From NCBI GenBank assembly GCA_037141055.1, contig JBAXDH010000103.1:1-13467 (forward strand): DNA of 13,467 nt, in the 5' to 3' direction. Shown in pieces: positions 1-7,322 of the stretch (position 1 is the first letter of the stretch; every line of letters starts with the position of its first letter). Both the position numbers and the translations under genes were made by a program. A model generated the notes under the pieces. The model made no database searches and had not been told where the DNA came from. It saw only the letters and a program-made list of their open reading frames with translations. Origin of the DNA: CAIVAT01 sp037141055 (GTDB taxonomy: Bacteria; Bacteroidota; Bacteroidia; Bacteroidales; FEN-979).

Positions 1-294
1 GTTATCACGGGTTATGCCGGCATTGTTCACCAGGACATCGATGGTTGGAAAATCCTGCAGAACCAGTGTGATCAGCTGTTCGCTGTCGGTGAACGAGCTG
101 GCATCTGACGCGTATCCCCTGGCTTTAATTCCAAAGGCGGTGAGTTCCTGTTCCAGTATTTTCGAATCATCGTTGTATTGAATGTCTGAAAACGCGATGT
201 TGGCACCGTGTTCTGCAAATTTTAAGGCGATTGACTTTCCGATTCCCCGGTTTGCACCGGTGATCAAAACCGTTTTTCCTTCAAGTAACTTCAT
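1..294 (-). CDS. fabG: FabG-like short-chain dehydrogenase/reductase, N-terminal 98 codons, cut by window edge
   Basis: Translating the minus strand from the ATG at 294-292 gives an open frame to the window edge with no stop. It begins MKLLEGKTVLITGANRGIGK, the classical SDR Rossmann start with the TGxxxGIG dinucleotide-binding motif at about residues 12-19. The last visible residues are VNNAGITRDN, combining the SDR NNAG motif with the ITRDN extension typical of FabG, the NADPH-dependent 3-oxoacyl-ACP reductase of fatty acid elongation. The catalytic Ser, Tyr and Lys lie beyond the edge and cannot be checked. The gene lies 52 nt downstream of the GT3-GT35 fusion on the same strand. That gap shows no clear TAnnTTTG box and no hairpin terminator, so read-through from the glycogen operon is possible but unproven. 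Another SDR oxidoreductase is the main alternative. Confidence is high for the SDR fold and moderate for FabG. Confidence 0.8.
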   Translation of the reverse strand, partial: MKLLEGKTVLITGANRGIGKSIALKFAEHGANIAFSDIQYNDDSKILEQELTAFGIKARGYASDASSFTDSEQLITLVLQDFPTIDVLVNNAGITRDN

Positions 295-346
295 GTCTGA
301 TTTTTAAATTAATTTGGGATTATTGTCCGAATGAGCTTACTGTTAA

Positions 347-3300
347 CTAAATCCATTTTACCAGGTTAAAGTCCTGCCTGTGAGGCAACAACGGACTTTT
401 TGGGAACAACCGGAATACGAAATCATACACTCCGGCCTGGTTGATGGGAATGTCGCATCCAAACGAAACAAAATTCTTTTCCGATCGCATCAGCGTCATC
501 TCTTCGGTGAAACTGGGTTCCTTAACTTCGTCGTTTATTTTTTTTCCGAACAGCACTTCAATGCCGATGTCCGTTCCCGATAATTCATTCAGATCGAGTA
601 TGATTTCGGCTTTAAATGATTCACCAAGCGAAAGAGGCTTAACATTGGAATCGGGTGTTTTCACGGAGACGACCTCGATGCTTTCCCATCCCCTCAGTAC
701 TTTTCGCTTCCAGGCGGCAATATGCCGGGCCATTTCGTAATTTTTGCCTGACATGATGCGTGAACGCTTCAGCAACGGGTTGTAATACTGACGGATATAA
801 TCGTCAAGCTGCCGTTTCATGGTGAAATGCGGCGCGATTTCCGAAATCGTATTTTTAATGTACGAAACCCATTTTTCAGGAACGTTTTGTTCATTTACAT
901 CGTAATATACCGGGATGATCTCTTCTTCCAGAATTGAATAAATGGTTTCGGCATCCAGTTCATCCTGGAACTGGTGGTTGTCGTAAGTTGCCTCCTCTTT
1001 AAGTGCCCAGCCTGCATTTGGCCGGTATCCTTCCGCCCACCAGCCGTCAAGGACGCTGAAGTTCACAACGCCGTTCATCACCGCTTTTTCGCCGCTCGTA
1101 CCCGATGCTTCCAAAGGCCGCGTGGGAGTGTTCAACCAAATGTCTACACCTTTGATCAGGTATTTGGCAACTTCCATGTCGTAATTTTCGAAGAAGAAGA
1201 TTTTACCGACAAACTCCGGGATATGTGAGATCTCGTAAATTCGTTTGATCAGGTCCTGCCCGGCTTTGTCATTCGGATGCGCCTTGCCGGCAAACATAAA
1301 CTGCACAGGTTTCTCCTTGTTGTTAACGATACGTGATAGCCGGTCGAGGTTGCTGAAAAGCAGGTGCGCACGTTTGTAGGTCGCAAATCTGCGGGCAAAC
1401 CCAATCGTAAGCGCTTTCGGATTGACGGCTTCCTTGATTTTGAAGATCAGTTTCGGGTTTTCATGACGGCGGGTCATGTCTGCATAAAGGTGCTGCAAAA
1501 GGTATTCGGTCATCTGCCCCTTTTGCCTAAGCTTCATGTTCCAGATGGTTTCATCCGCCACATTATGAATATTTTTCCAGAAATGCGGGTTTGACTGGTC
1601 GCTGAAAAAACCGTCGCCGAATTCTTTGTTGTACAGTTGTTGCCATGATTTTGCAGTCCAGGTGGGAAAATGAACTCCGTTGGTCACGTAGCCAATGTGC
1701 AGTTCTTCGGGATAATAGCCCTGGTAGAGTTTTACAAACATCTCCCTGGTCACCCGGCCATGAATCCTGCTCACACCGTTTATCTCCTGCGATAACCTGG
1801 CAGCCAGCACACTCATCGAGAATTTTTCATTCACGTCGAATTCCACCATCCTGCCGAGGTTCATGAATTGCTCCCACCTCAGGTTTATATGGTCAGGATA
1901 GTGAGAAAGATAACGGCGCAGCAGATCTTCCGGAAAAGTATCATGTCCGGCGGGTACAGGAGTATGGGTTGTAAACAACGTGGAAGAGCGGACCATTTCC
2001 ATCGCCTGCGGGAAAGTCAGCTTCTCATTCTGGATCAGTTTCTTCAAACGCTCAAGCCCGATAAAGGCGGAATGGCCTTCGTTGCTGTGGTATACATCCG
2101 GTTTCAGTCCCATGGCATCGAGCATCCTGATCCCTCCTATTCCGAGCAGCAACTCCTGGCGAAGGCGGTTTTCAAGGTCACCTCCATACAACTGGTGAGT
2201 AATGCTGCGGTCGGCTTCTTCATTTTCATCGATGTCGGTATCCATCAGGTAAAGTGGTACACGGCCCACATCGCATCTCCATATCTTTGCATAAACGGTC
2301 CGTCCCGGTATGGCAATCGTGATCTTGAGCCAGTTGCCCTGCTCATCGCGGATCGGGATCAACGGAAGGTGTGTGAATTTCTGCGGCGTATAAATCGCAA
2401 TCTGGTCGCCGAATATTGACAAACTTTGGGTAAAATACCCGTAACGGTACAGGAGACCTATTCCAATGATGTTGTAATTTGAATCGCTCGCCTCTTTCAG
2501 ATAATCGCCGGCAAGCATTCCAAGTCCTCCGGAGAATATCTTTACAGTGTCGTGGAGGCCATATTCCATGCTGAAGTAGGCAACCTGCTCCTTCGGTTTT
2601 TCCGATGCCATGTTCATGTATGCATCGAACGCAGTTGTGACCCTGTTTAACTTGGTCACAAACTTTTCATTGCTGCTCAGATCCTGAAGTTCGTTAAAAG
2701 AAAGTGATTCTATCAGGGCGATCGGGTTGAATTTATATTCATTCCAGCGCTCCTTATTGATCATTTCAAATAATTCAGAACCTTCATAGTTCCAGGACCA
2801 CCATAAATTTTTCGCAAGGCGTTCAATCCCTGAGAGGTTTTCAGGGATCCTCTGCTGTATCAGGACTTTTCGCCAATCCGGTTTAATGTCAACAGCACAT
2901 TTTAAGGGTGATACAAGCACCTGCGGTTGTTTTCCCGCATATAAATCAGCGCGGGAAGCTGCTTTTTCAAGGGTTTCCGAATAGAGTTCCTTATAATTGT
3001 ATATCAGGTTTTTCCAAAGCGCCGACCTCGATATTTCATAGGCTTTGATCCTTGCTTTGATGATATCCTTCTCAATTTTATTGCTGCAACTGAAAACGTG
3101 CCTGACGATTTCTTCTACTACATCCTTGTCATTGTCATCATCACGCTCGATTACTGCTGTGCAGTCCTTCAACCCGGGGAAAAATGTTTTGATCCATTGT
3201 CCGAACCCCGTTACGGAGGTTGTAATAGTAGGAATATGAAATGCAAGACTTTCAAGTGCAGAGTAGCCCCATGGCTCATAGTAAGATGGGAACACGGTGC

Positions 3301-4600
3301 CGTCAAAACCGATCAGCAGATCGTAATAGCTTAAGTTGAAAATGCCGTCTGATCCATCCAGGTAGGTTGGAATGTAAATGACCTTAACTTTATCTTCTGG
3401 CCTGTTTAAAAGGCCGTTTGTTTTGATGCGCTTCAGGATAAGGTCATTTTCGGGTTCACTGAGTCCGTGCGTGCAATATTCTTCCTTCCTGGCAAGGTTT
3501 AGATCTTTCTTATTCATCCGGTCTATCAAATCCTTCCTGGGCACATTATGCCCTGAAGAAACGGCGAGGACTGCAATGACCGTTTGTGGCAGTTTTGATT
3601 GCCTGTTCAGCAAACCCATGGAGTCGATAAAAATGTCGATTCCTTTATTCCGGAATTCATAGCGTCCGCTTGTAAGAATGAGAATGGTGTCGGGCGAATA
3701 TTCCTGGCCGGTGAGCGCACCAGCAACCTGCAGCATTTTTTCACGCGAACGGGCGCGTTTTTCCGTGTAAGCTTCCTTGGCAGGAACCCACGAATCGTCG
3801 AACCCGTTCGGAGTAAGTAAATCAGCTTCAATCTCCAGGAAATGGCGGCACTCATTGTTTGTTATCTGCGACTGCGTTGTGAAATAATCGGCCTCATGGG
3901 CAGATAATTTCTCGAGCGAAAATTTAGCCATGACTCCAAACTGGCGGGCAATACCTTCGGCGCTGTAGTTTTCCAGGTTTTTATACAATGGAAGCCCGTT
4001 TGCAGCGATACACCGCCCAACGACGGTAGCGTGCGCCGTAAACACCGTTCCAACCTGTGGTACGCGCTCCTTGAGATATAAAACACCGGTACCGGTCATC
4101 CATTCATGGAACTGGGCGATGATTTTATCGTGGTGAGAACAATTGAAATTGTAAAAGCTGTCGATGACCTTTCCTGCGGCATAGCCAAAAAAGGCAGGTT
4201 CAACATAATCCCAGTCGCCGGTCAGGGAATCGAGTTTGTACCGTTCCCAGAAATGTGCAAAAATCTTGTCCTTTTCCGAGAAATACGGGGTGAAATCAAC
4301 CAGGATCACCACAGGCTTCCCGGGGATGTTCCATCTTCCAACCTTGATCCGCAAGCCTTCAGTTTCTGCGACTTCGCGCCAGGACCGGAACAAAAATTTG
4401 TCATCAATAAATTCCGGGTTCTGATGAGTCTCTTTCCATACATCAGGACCTATGAGTATATAATTATCCTTGAATTCTTCTGATAATATCTGAGCTTTTG
4501 ATGCAATTGCCGTATAGATTCCCCCAACCTTGTTACAAACTTCCCAACTGGTCTCCAGGAGGTAATCAGGTACTACCAATTGCTTGTCCTTCATTGCCAT
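347..4600 (-). CDS. glgP: Bifunctional GT3 glycogen synthase - GT35 alpha-glucan phosphorylase fusion (1417 aa)
   Basis: Two glucan enzymes form one cytoplasmic polypeptide. Residues about 13-540 are a GT3 (eukaryote-type) glycogen synthase: they open with LETSWEVCNKVGGIYTAI and carry the donor-site E-x7-E motif YEPWGYSALE (E442, E450). GT3 enzymes transfer glucose from UDP-glucose. Residues about 575-660 resemble the DUF3417 module that precedes short bacterial glucan phosphorylases. Residues about 670-1305 are the GT35 phosphorylase, with VAYFSMEYGLHD (673), FSGGLGMLAGDY (689), YHSNEGHSAF (837), FTTHTPVPAGHD (876), GFARRFATYKRA (1067) and EASGTSGEKAVMNG (1164). In the last motif K1172 is the expected pyridoxal-phosphate lysine. 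Residues about 1307-1417 look like a beta-rich C-terminal extension. Start: the ATG lies 6 nt after the GH57 stop, and a second in-frame ATG two codons later is equally possible. It is the last gene of the operon. Synthase and phosphorylase have opposing activities, so control by metabolites is likely. The arginine-rich glucose-6-phosphate helix of yeast synthase is poorly preserved around 515-530. Confidence 0.93.
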   Translation of the reverse strand: MAMKDKQLVVPDYLLETSWEVCNKVGGIYTAIASKAQILSEEFKDNYILIGPDVWKETHQNPEFIDDKFLFRSWREVAETEGLRIKVGRWNIPGKPVVILVDFTPYFSEKDKIFAHFWERYKLDSLTGDWDYVEPAFFGYAAGKVIDSFYNFNCSHHDKIIAQFHEWMTGTGVLYLKERVPQVGTVFTAHATVVGRCIAANGLPLYKNLENYSAEGIARQFGVMAKFSLEKLSAHEADYFTTQSQITNNECRHFLEIEADLLTPNGFDDSWVPAKEAYTEKRARSREKMLQVAGALTGQEYSPDTILILTSGRYEFRNKGIDIFIDSMGLLNRQSKLPQTVIAVLAVSSGHNVPRKDLIDRMNKKDLNLARKEEYCTHGLSEPENDLILKRIKTNGLLNRPEDKVKVIYIPTYLDGSDGIFNLSYYDLLIGFDGTVFPSYYEPWGYSALESLAFHIPTITTSVTGFGQWIKTFFPGLKDCTAVIERDDDNDKDVVEEIVRHVFSCSNKIEKDIIKARIKAYEISRSALWKNLIYNYKELYSETLEKAASRADLYAGKQPQVLVSPLKCAVDIKPDWRKVLIQQRIPENLSGIERLAKNLWWSWNYEGSELFEMINKERWNEYKFNPIALIESLSFNELQDLSSNEKFVTKLNRVTTAFDAYMNMASEKPKEQVAYFSMEYGLHDTVKIFSGGLGMLAGDYLKEASDSNYNIIGIGLLYRYGYFTQSLSIFGDQIAIYTPQKFTHLPLIPIRDEQGNWLKITIAIPGRTVYAKIWRCDVGRVPLYLMDTDIDENEEADRSITHQLYGGDLENRLRQELLLGIGGIRMLDAMGLKPDVYHSNEGHSAFIGLERLKKLIQNEKLTFPQAMEMVRSSTLFTTHTPVPAGHDTFPEDLLRRYLSHYPDHINLRWEQFMNLGRMVEFDVNEKFSMSVLAARLSQEINGVSRIHGRVTREMFVKLYQGYYPEELHIGYVTNGVHFPTWTAKSWQQLYNKEFGDGFFSDQSNPHFWKNIHNVADETIWNMKLRQKGQMTEYLLQHLYADMTRRHENPKLIFKIKEAVNPKALTIGFARRFATYKRAHLLFSNLDRLSRIVNNKEKPVQFMFAGKAHPNDKAGQDLIKRIYEISHIPEFVGKIFFFENYDMEVAKYLIKGVDIWLNTPTRPLEASGTSGEKAVMNGVVNFSVLDGWWAEGYRPNAGWALKEEATYDNHQFQDELDAETIYSILEEEIIPVYYDVNEQNVPEKWVSYIKNTISEIAPHFTMKRQLDDYIRQYYNPLLKRSRIMSGKNYEMARHIAAWKRKVLRGWESIEVVSVKTPDSNVKPLSLGESFKAEIILDLNELSGTDIGIEVLFGKKINDEVKEPSFTEEMTLMRSEKNFVSFGCDIPINQAGVYDFVFRLFPKSPLLPHRQDFNLVKWI

Positions 4601-4606
4601 GTTCAG

Positions 4607-5977
4607 TTACTTTTTTTTAATAGTTTTTGCAGGTAAAGCCTGTGCTCCTCCTGCCTTTTTAATTTTATTTTTCGGTTCCTCCTTCGCCTTTGTCGTTTTA
4701 ACTGCAGCCTTGACAGGTTGAACCTTTACTTTTTGTTCCTTCTTTAAACGCTTATCAGGCTGAACATTATCCTTCGCCTGGTTCGCGTGTTCAATTCCTT
4801 CATCCACCCTGATCATAAAATCAGAAAGGACATTCATGTAATTGATGAACGCTTCGTAAGGTGAACCATAGGGATTGAAATATTTGTGAACCTCCCCGGC
4901 CGAAAACCACTTGGTGCACATGTAATAGAAGTGGTTGCTTGTTTGGAGGTAAAGCCAGTCTTTGAGAATTCCGGGGTCATTCAGGTTCTTAACCTTGTGT
5001 TCATAGGAATATAGTTTTCCGAACGCCTCATCCTGGAGTTCATTGCCAAGCCATGCGGTCAGGTCTCGTTCTTCGTCGGCCCATGAAATAGGATGGGGAA
5101 CGGAAATGGCTGATACAGGCTGAAGTTCGTGGTAAAGCTGATCAGGAGTGTTAAAGGTGAAGTTCGATTTTGAATAAACGGTTGCTGGCAGGTGCCTGAA
5201 GAAATCAAAAATGCCGGTTTCCTTCCACTGATGTTCCCCGATGGTTTCATAATCCAGGAACAGGTTCACCACCTCTTCTTTTTTCTCAACCTGGTTGAGC
5301 CATTTCACAAATTTCTCGGTTGTAAGCGGCCATTCCGACCAGTCCTGGTTCGAAAACCGGAACGTGAGATCATCGCTTAAGCGGAAATTGCGCAACAGCA
5401 CTTTCAGTTTGGGGTTGATGTTGTTACAGTACATATAGTTGGGACTTTTCCAGCCCAGGATATGTTTGGCCCCTTCGGTGAGCATGGTATGGAATCCCAT
5501 GTCTGCAACCATTCCGCCGATCGCGTCGGAATAGATCAACTCGGTGTTCCTGAAGGTTGTCGGCCTTTTGCCAAACAATTCTTCTATTTTGGATGCATGC
5601 AATTCGACCTGCCTCACAAATTCATCTTTATTCCCGAGGGAGGCAAGGGAATGGGCATAGGTTTCGGCAATAAATTCAACCTGGCCGGTATCAGCCAATG
5701 CCCTGAAGCTCCTGATAACCTCAGGAACATGCATTTGCAACTGATCCAGCGCGGTTCCCGAAATCGAATAACTGACTTTGAATGCGGTACCGTATTCTTT
5801 GATCAGGTCAAGCATGAGGGCATTTGCAGGCAGGTATGATTTTTCTGCCACACGCTTAATTATGTGCCGGTTTTGATAATCATCGTAATAATGATGATCT
5901 TGCCCGATGTTGAAGAACCGGTAAGTCCGTAAGCGAAAAGGCTGGTGGACTTGAAAATACAAACAGATGGATCTCAT
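4607..5977 (-). CDS. Glycoside hydrolase family 57 alpha-glucan enzyme (alpha-amylase / 4-alpha-glucanotransferase type) with lysine-rich tail
   Basis: GH57 enzymes are retaining alpha-glucan hydrolases or transferases on a (beta/alpha)7 barrel. The protein opens with the GH57 signature YFQVHQPFR (residues 7-15, His11). FRNTELIYSD (142-151) contains the probable nucleophile E146, and FLDYETIGEHQW (240-251) contains the probable acid/base D242. There is no signal peptide, so it should act in the cytoplasm on storage glucan, shortening or rearranging chains beside the phosphorylase and debranching enzyme. The catalytic part ends near residue 400. Residues 401-456 are a low-complexity tail with 18 lysines among 56 residues plus Ala, Pro, Val and Thr, ending IKKK, which is not part of the GH57 fold. 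The gene begins 4 nt after the GT4 stop and ends 6 nt before the fusion start, a spacing that suggests translational coupling. Hydrolase, glucanotransferase and branching activity cannot be told apart from sequence alone; the FRNTELIYSD form looks amylase-like. Confidence 0.9.
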   Translation of the reverse strand: MRSICLYFQVHQPFRLRTYRFFNIGQDHHYYDDYQNRHIIKRVAEKSYLPANALMLDLIKEYGTAFKVSYSISGTALDQLQMHVPEVIRSFRALADTGQVEFIAETYAHSLASLGNKDEFVRQVELHASKIEELFGKRPTTFRNTELIYSDAIGGMVADMGFHTMLTEGAKHILGWKSPNYMYCNNINPKLKVLLRNFRLSDDLTFRFSNQDWSEWPLTTEKFVKWLNQVEKKEEVVNLFLDYETIGEHQWKETGIFDFFRHLPATVYSKSNFTFNTPDQLYHELQPVSAISVPHPISWADEERDLTAWLGNELQDEAFGKLYSYEHKVKNLNDPGILKDWLYLQTSNHFYYMCTKWFSAGEVHKYFNPYGSPYEAFINYMNVLSDFMIRVDEGIEHANQAKDNVQPDKRLKKEQKVKVQPVKAAVKTTKAKEEPKNKIKKAGGAQALPAKTIKKK

Positions 5978-5981
5978 ATGA

Positions 5982-7268
5982 TCAATTGGTTACAGCTTGA
6001 TTATAAACGTCAATAATATTCACGGCAGCATTTTCCCAGATAAGGTTGTCGACTTCGGTCTTTCCATAGCGGATGAACATTTTGCTCAACCCTTCGTAAT
6101 GGAGAATCCCGTAGATGGCATCCGCAAGCGCATCGATGTCCCAGAAATCAACCTTAAGCGCATGTTGCAGCACTTCGGCAACTCCCGACTGCTTTGAAAT
6201 GACGACAGGAACATTTGAACGCATGGCTTCCAGGGGGGAGATTCCGAATGGTTCCGATACCGACGGCATCACATACACATCGCTCATGGCGAACATGGTG
6301 TCGACCTCCGGTCCGGCAAGGAACCCGGTAAAGTGAAATTTTGTGGCGATCTTCAGCTGGGCTACCCTGCGGATCATGCGGTTCAGCAGATCGCCCGAAC
6401 CGGCCATCACGAAACGCACATTCGAATCGCGCTTTAAAACCTTATGAGCGGCTTCAACGAAATAGTCGGGCCCTTTCTGATAGGTCACACGACCGAGAAA
6501 AGTGACAACCTTTTCCTTGACATGCTTGGTAACGCCGTCAAGGTCGGGCCGGTCAACAGGTTCAACCGCATTGTGAACGGTGATGACTTTTTCGGCAGGA
6601 ATTCCGTACTTCTCAATGACGATCTGCCGGGTAAGGTTGCTCACCGTGATCACGAGGTCAGCCTCGGTCATACCCTGGCGTTCAATGTCGTACACAGGCT
6701 GATTCACATTCTCACCCGAACGGTCAAACTCGGTGGCATGAACATGGACTACAAGGGGCTTGCCCGATATCTTTTTGGCGGCAATGCCGGCAGGATAGGT
6801 AAGCCAGTCGTGGGCATGAATTACATCAAAAGTGTTGCCTGTAGCAATGGATGAGGCCACCAGGGCATACCTTGAAACCTCCTGCATGAGGTTAGGTCCG
6901 TACTTCCCTGAAAATGTGTACTGCTTTGAAAAAACAGAATGAGTTTCAGTTTTATCAGCAACCAGGTCTTTCGTAACCATCCTTTCAAACTCTTCCGGGT
7001 CCATGTATGGCACCAGGTTGGAGTCAATCTCCATGAACTGGATCCTTTCCAGATACTCTTTCGTATCTACCCTGCTGAAATCAAGCACGACATCACTGGC
7101 ATTCACAAGGCGAAAACCATCCATGGTTTCATCGCCATATGCTTTAGGGACAACAAAAATAACTTCAACGCCGCGTTTTACCAGTCCTTTGGTCAATCCG
7201 AAACAAGCTGTTCCAAGTCCTCCGGTGATATGCGGGGGGAATTCCCACCCAAACATTAATACACGCAT
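5982..7268 (-). CDS. GT4-family glycosyltransferase, glycogen-synthase-like (428 aa)
   Basis: This is a GT-B fold retaining glycosyltransferase. The N-terminal MRVLMFGWEFPPHITGGLGT holds the glycine-rich GGLG loop (residues 16-19) typical of glycogen-synthase-like transferases. HAHDWLTYPAG lies at 151-161, and HVHATEFDR (175-183) follows in the first Rossmann domain. The C-terminal nucleotide-sugar domain shows FLGRVTYQKGPDY (257-269) and the E-x7-E motif SEPFGISPLE (E339, E347). No signal peptide or membrane segment is visible. It sits between the debranching enzyme and the GH57 gene on the same strand. Together with the GGLG loop, this suggests a role in storage glucan synthesis or priming, although GT4 members also build exopolysaccharide and the acceptor cannot be read from sequence. 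Its stop is 4 nt before the GH57 ATG. The 54-nt gap from the upstream gene holds four tandem AATCG octamers ending 6 nt before its ATG. No TAnnTTTG box is seen there, so it is probably co-transcribed from upstream. Confidence 0.9.
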   Translation of the reverse strand: MRVLMFGWEFPPHITGGLGTACFGLTKGLVKRGVEVIFVVPKAYGDETMDGFRLVNASDVVLDFSRVDTKEYLERIQFMEIDSNLVPYMDPEEFERMVTKDLVADKTETHSVFSKQYTFSGKYGPNLMQEVSRYALVASSIATGNTFDVIHAHDWLTYPAGIAAKKISGKPLVVHVHATEFDRSGENVNQPVYDIERQGMTEADLVITVSNLTRQIVIEKYGIPAEKVITVHNAVEPVDRPDLDGVTKHVKEKVVTFLGRVTYQKGPDYFVEAAHKVLKRDSNVRFVMAGSGDLLNRMIRRVAQLKIATKFHFTGFLAGPEVDTMFAMSDVYVMPSVSEPFGISPLEAMRSNVPVVISKQSGVAEVLQHALKVDFWDIDALADAIYGILHYEGLSKMFIRYGKTEVDNLIWENAAVNIIDVYNQAVTN

Positions 7269-7274
7269 TTCAAT

Positions 7275-7306
7275 TTACGATTTTACGATTATTCGATTAT
7301 ACGATT
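7275..7306 (-). repeat. Four tandem AATCG octamers in the GT4 leader
   Basis: Read in the sense of the GT4 gene, this stretch consists of four consecutive 8-bp units: AATCGTAT, AATCGAAT, AATCGTAA and AATCGTAA. They are followed by ATTGAA and the GT4 ATG. All lie within the 54-nt gap between the debranching enzyme stop and the GT4 start. Related AATCGTAAA words lie at the same place relative to the mnmE ATG and, in variant form, the sucD ATG. I know no named element of this form. It could influence translation initiation in an operon without Shine-Dalgarno sites, or be a simple-sequence expansion. Confidence 0.85.
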
Positions 7307-7322
7307 TGTCCCTATGAAGGAT

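Noticed and set aside
295..346. A separate promoter for the FabG-like gene
   Set aside because: The 52-nt gap is AT-rich, but the closest match (TAATTTAA on the minus strand) lacks the final G of TAnnTTTG. I cannot support a promoter there.
1868..2419. A 183-codon plus-strand open frame inside the GT3-GT35 fusion
   Set aside because: It is antisense to the conserved phosphorylase region, has no known motif, promoter box or plausible domain, and fits a shadow frame.
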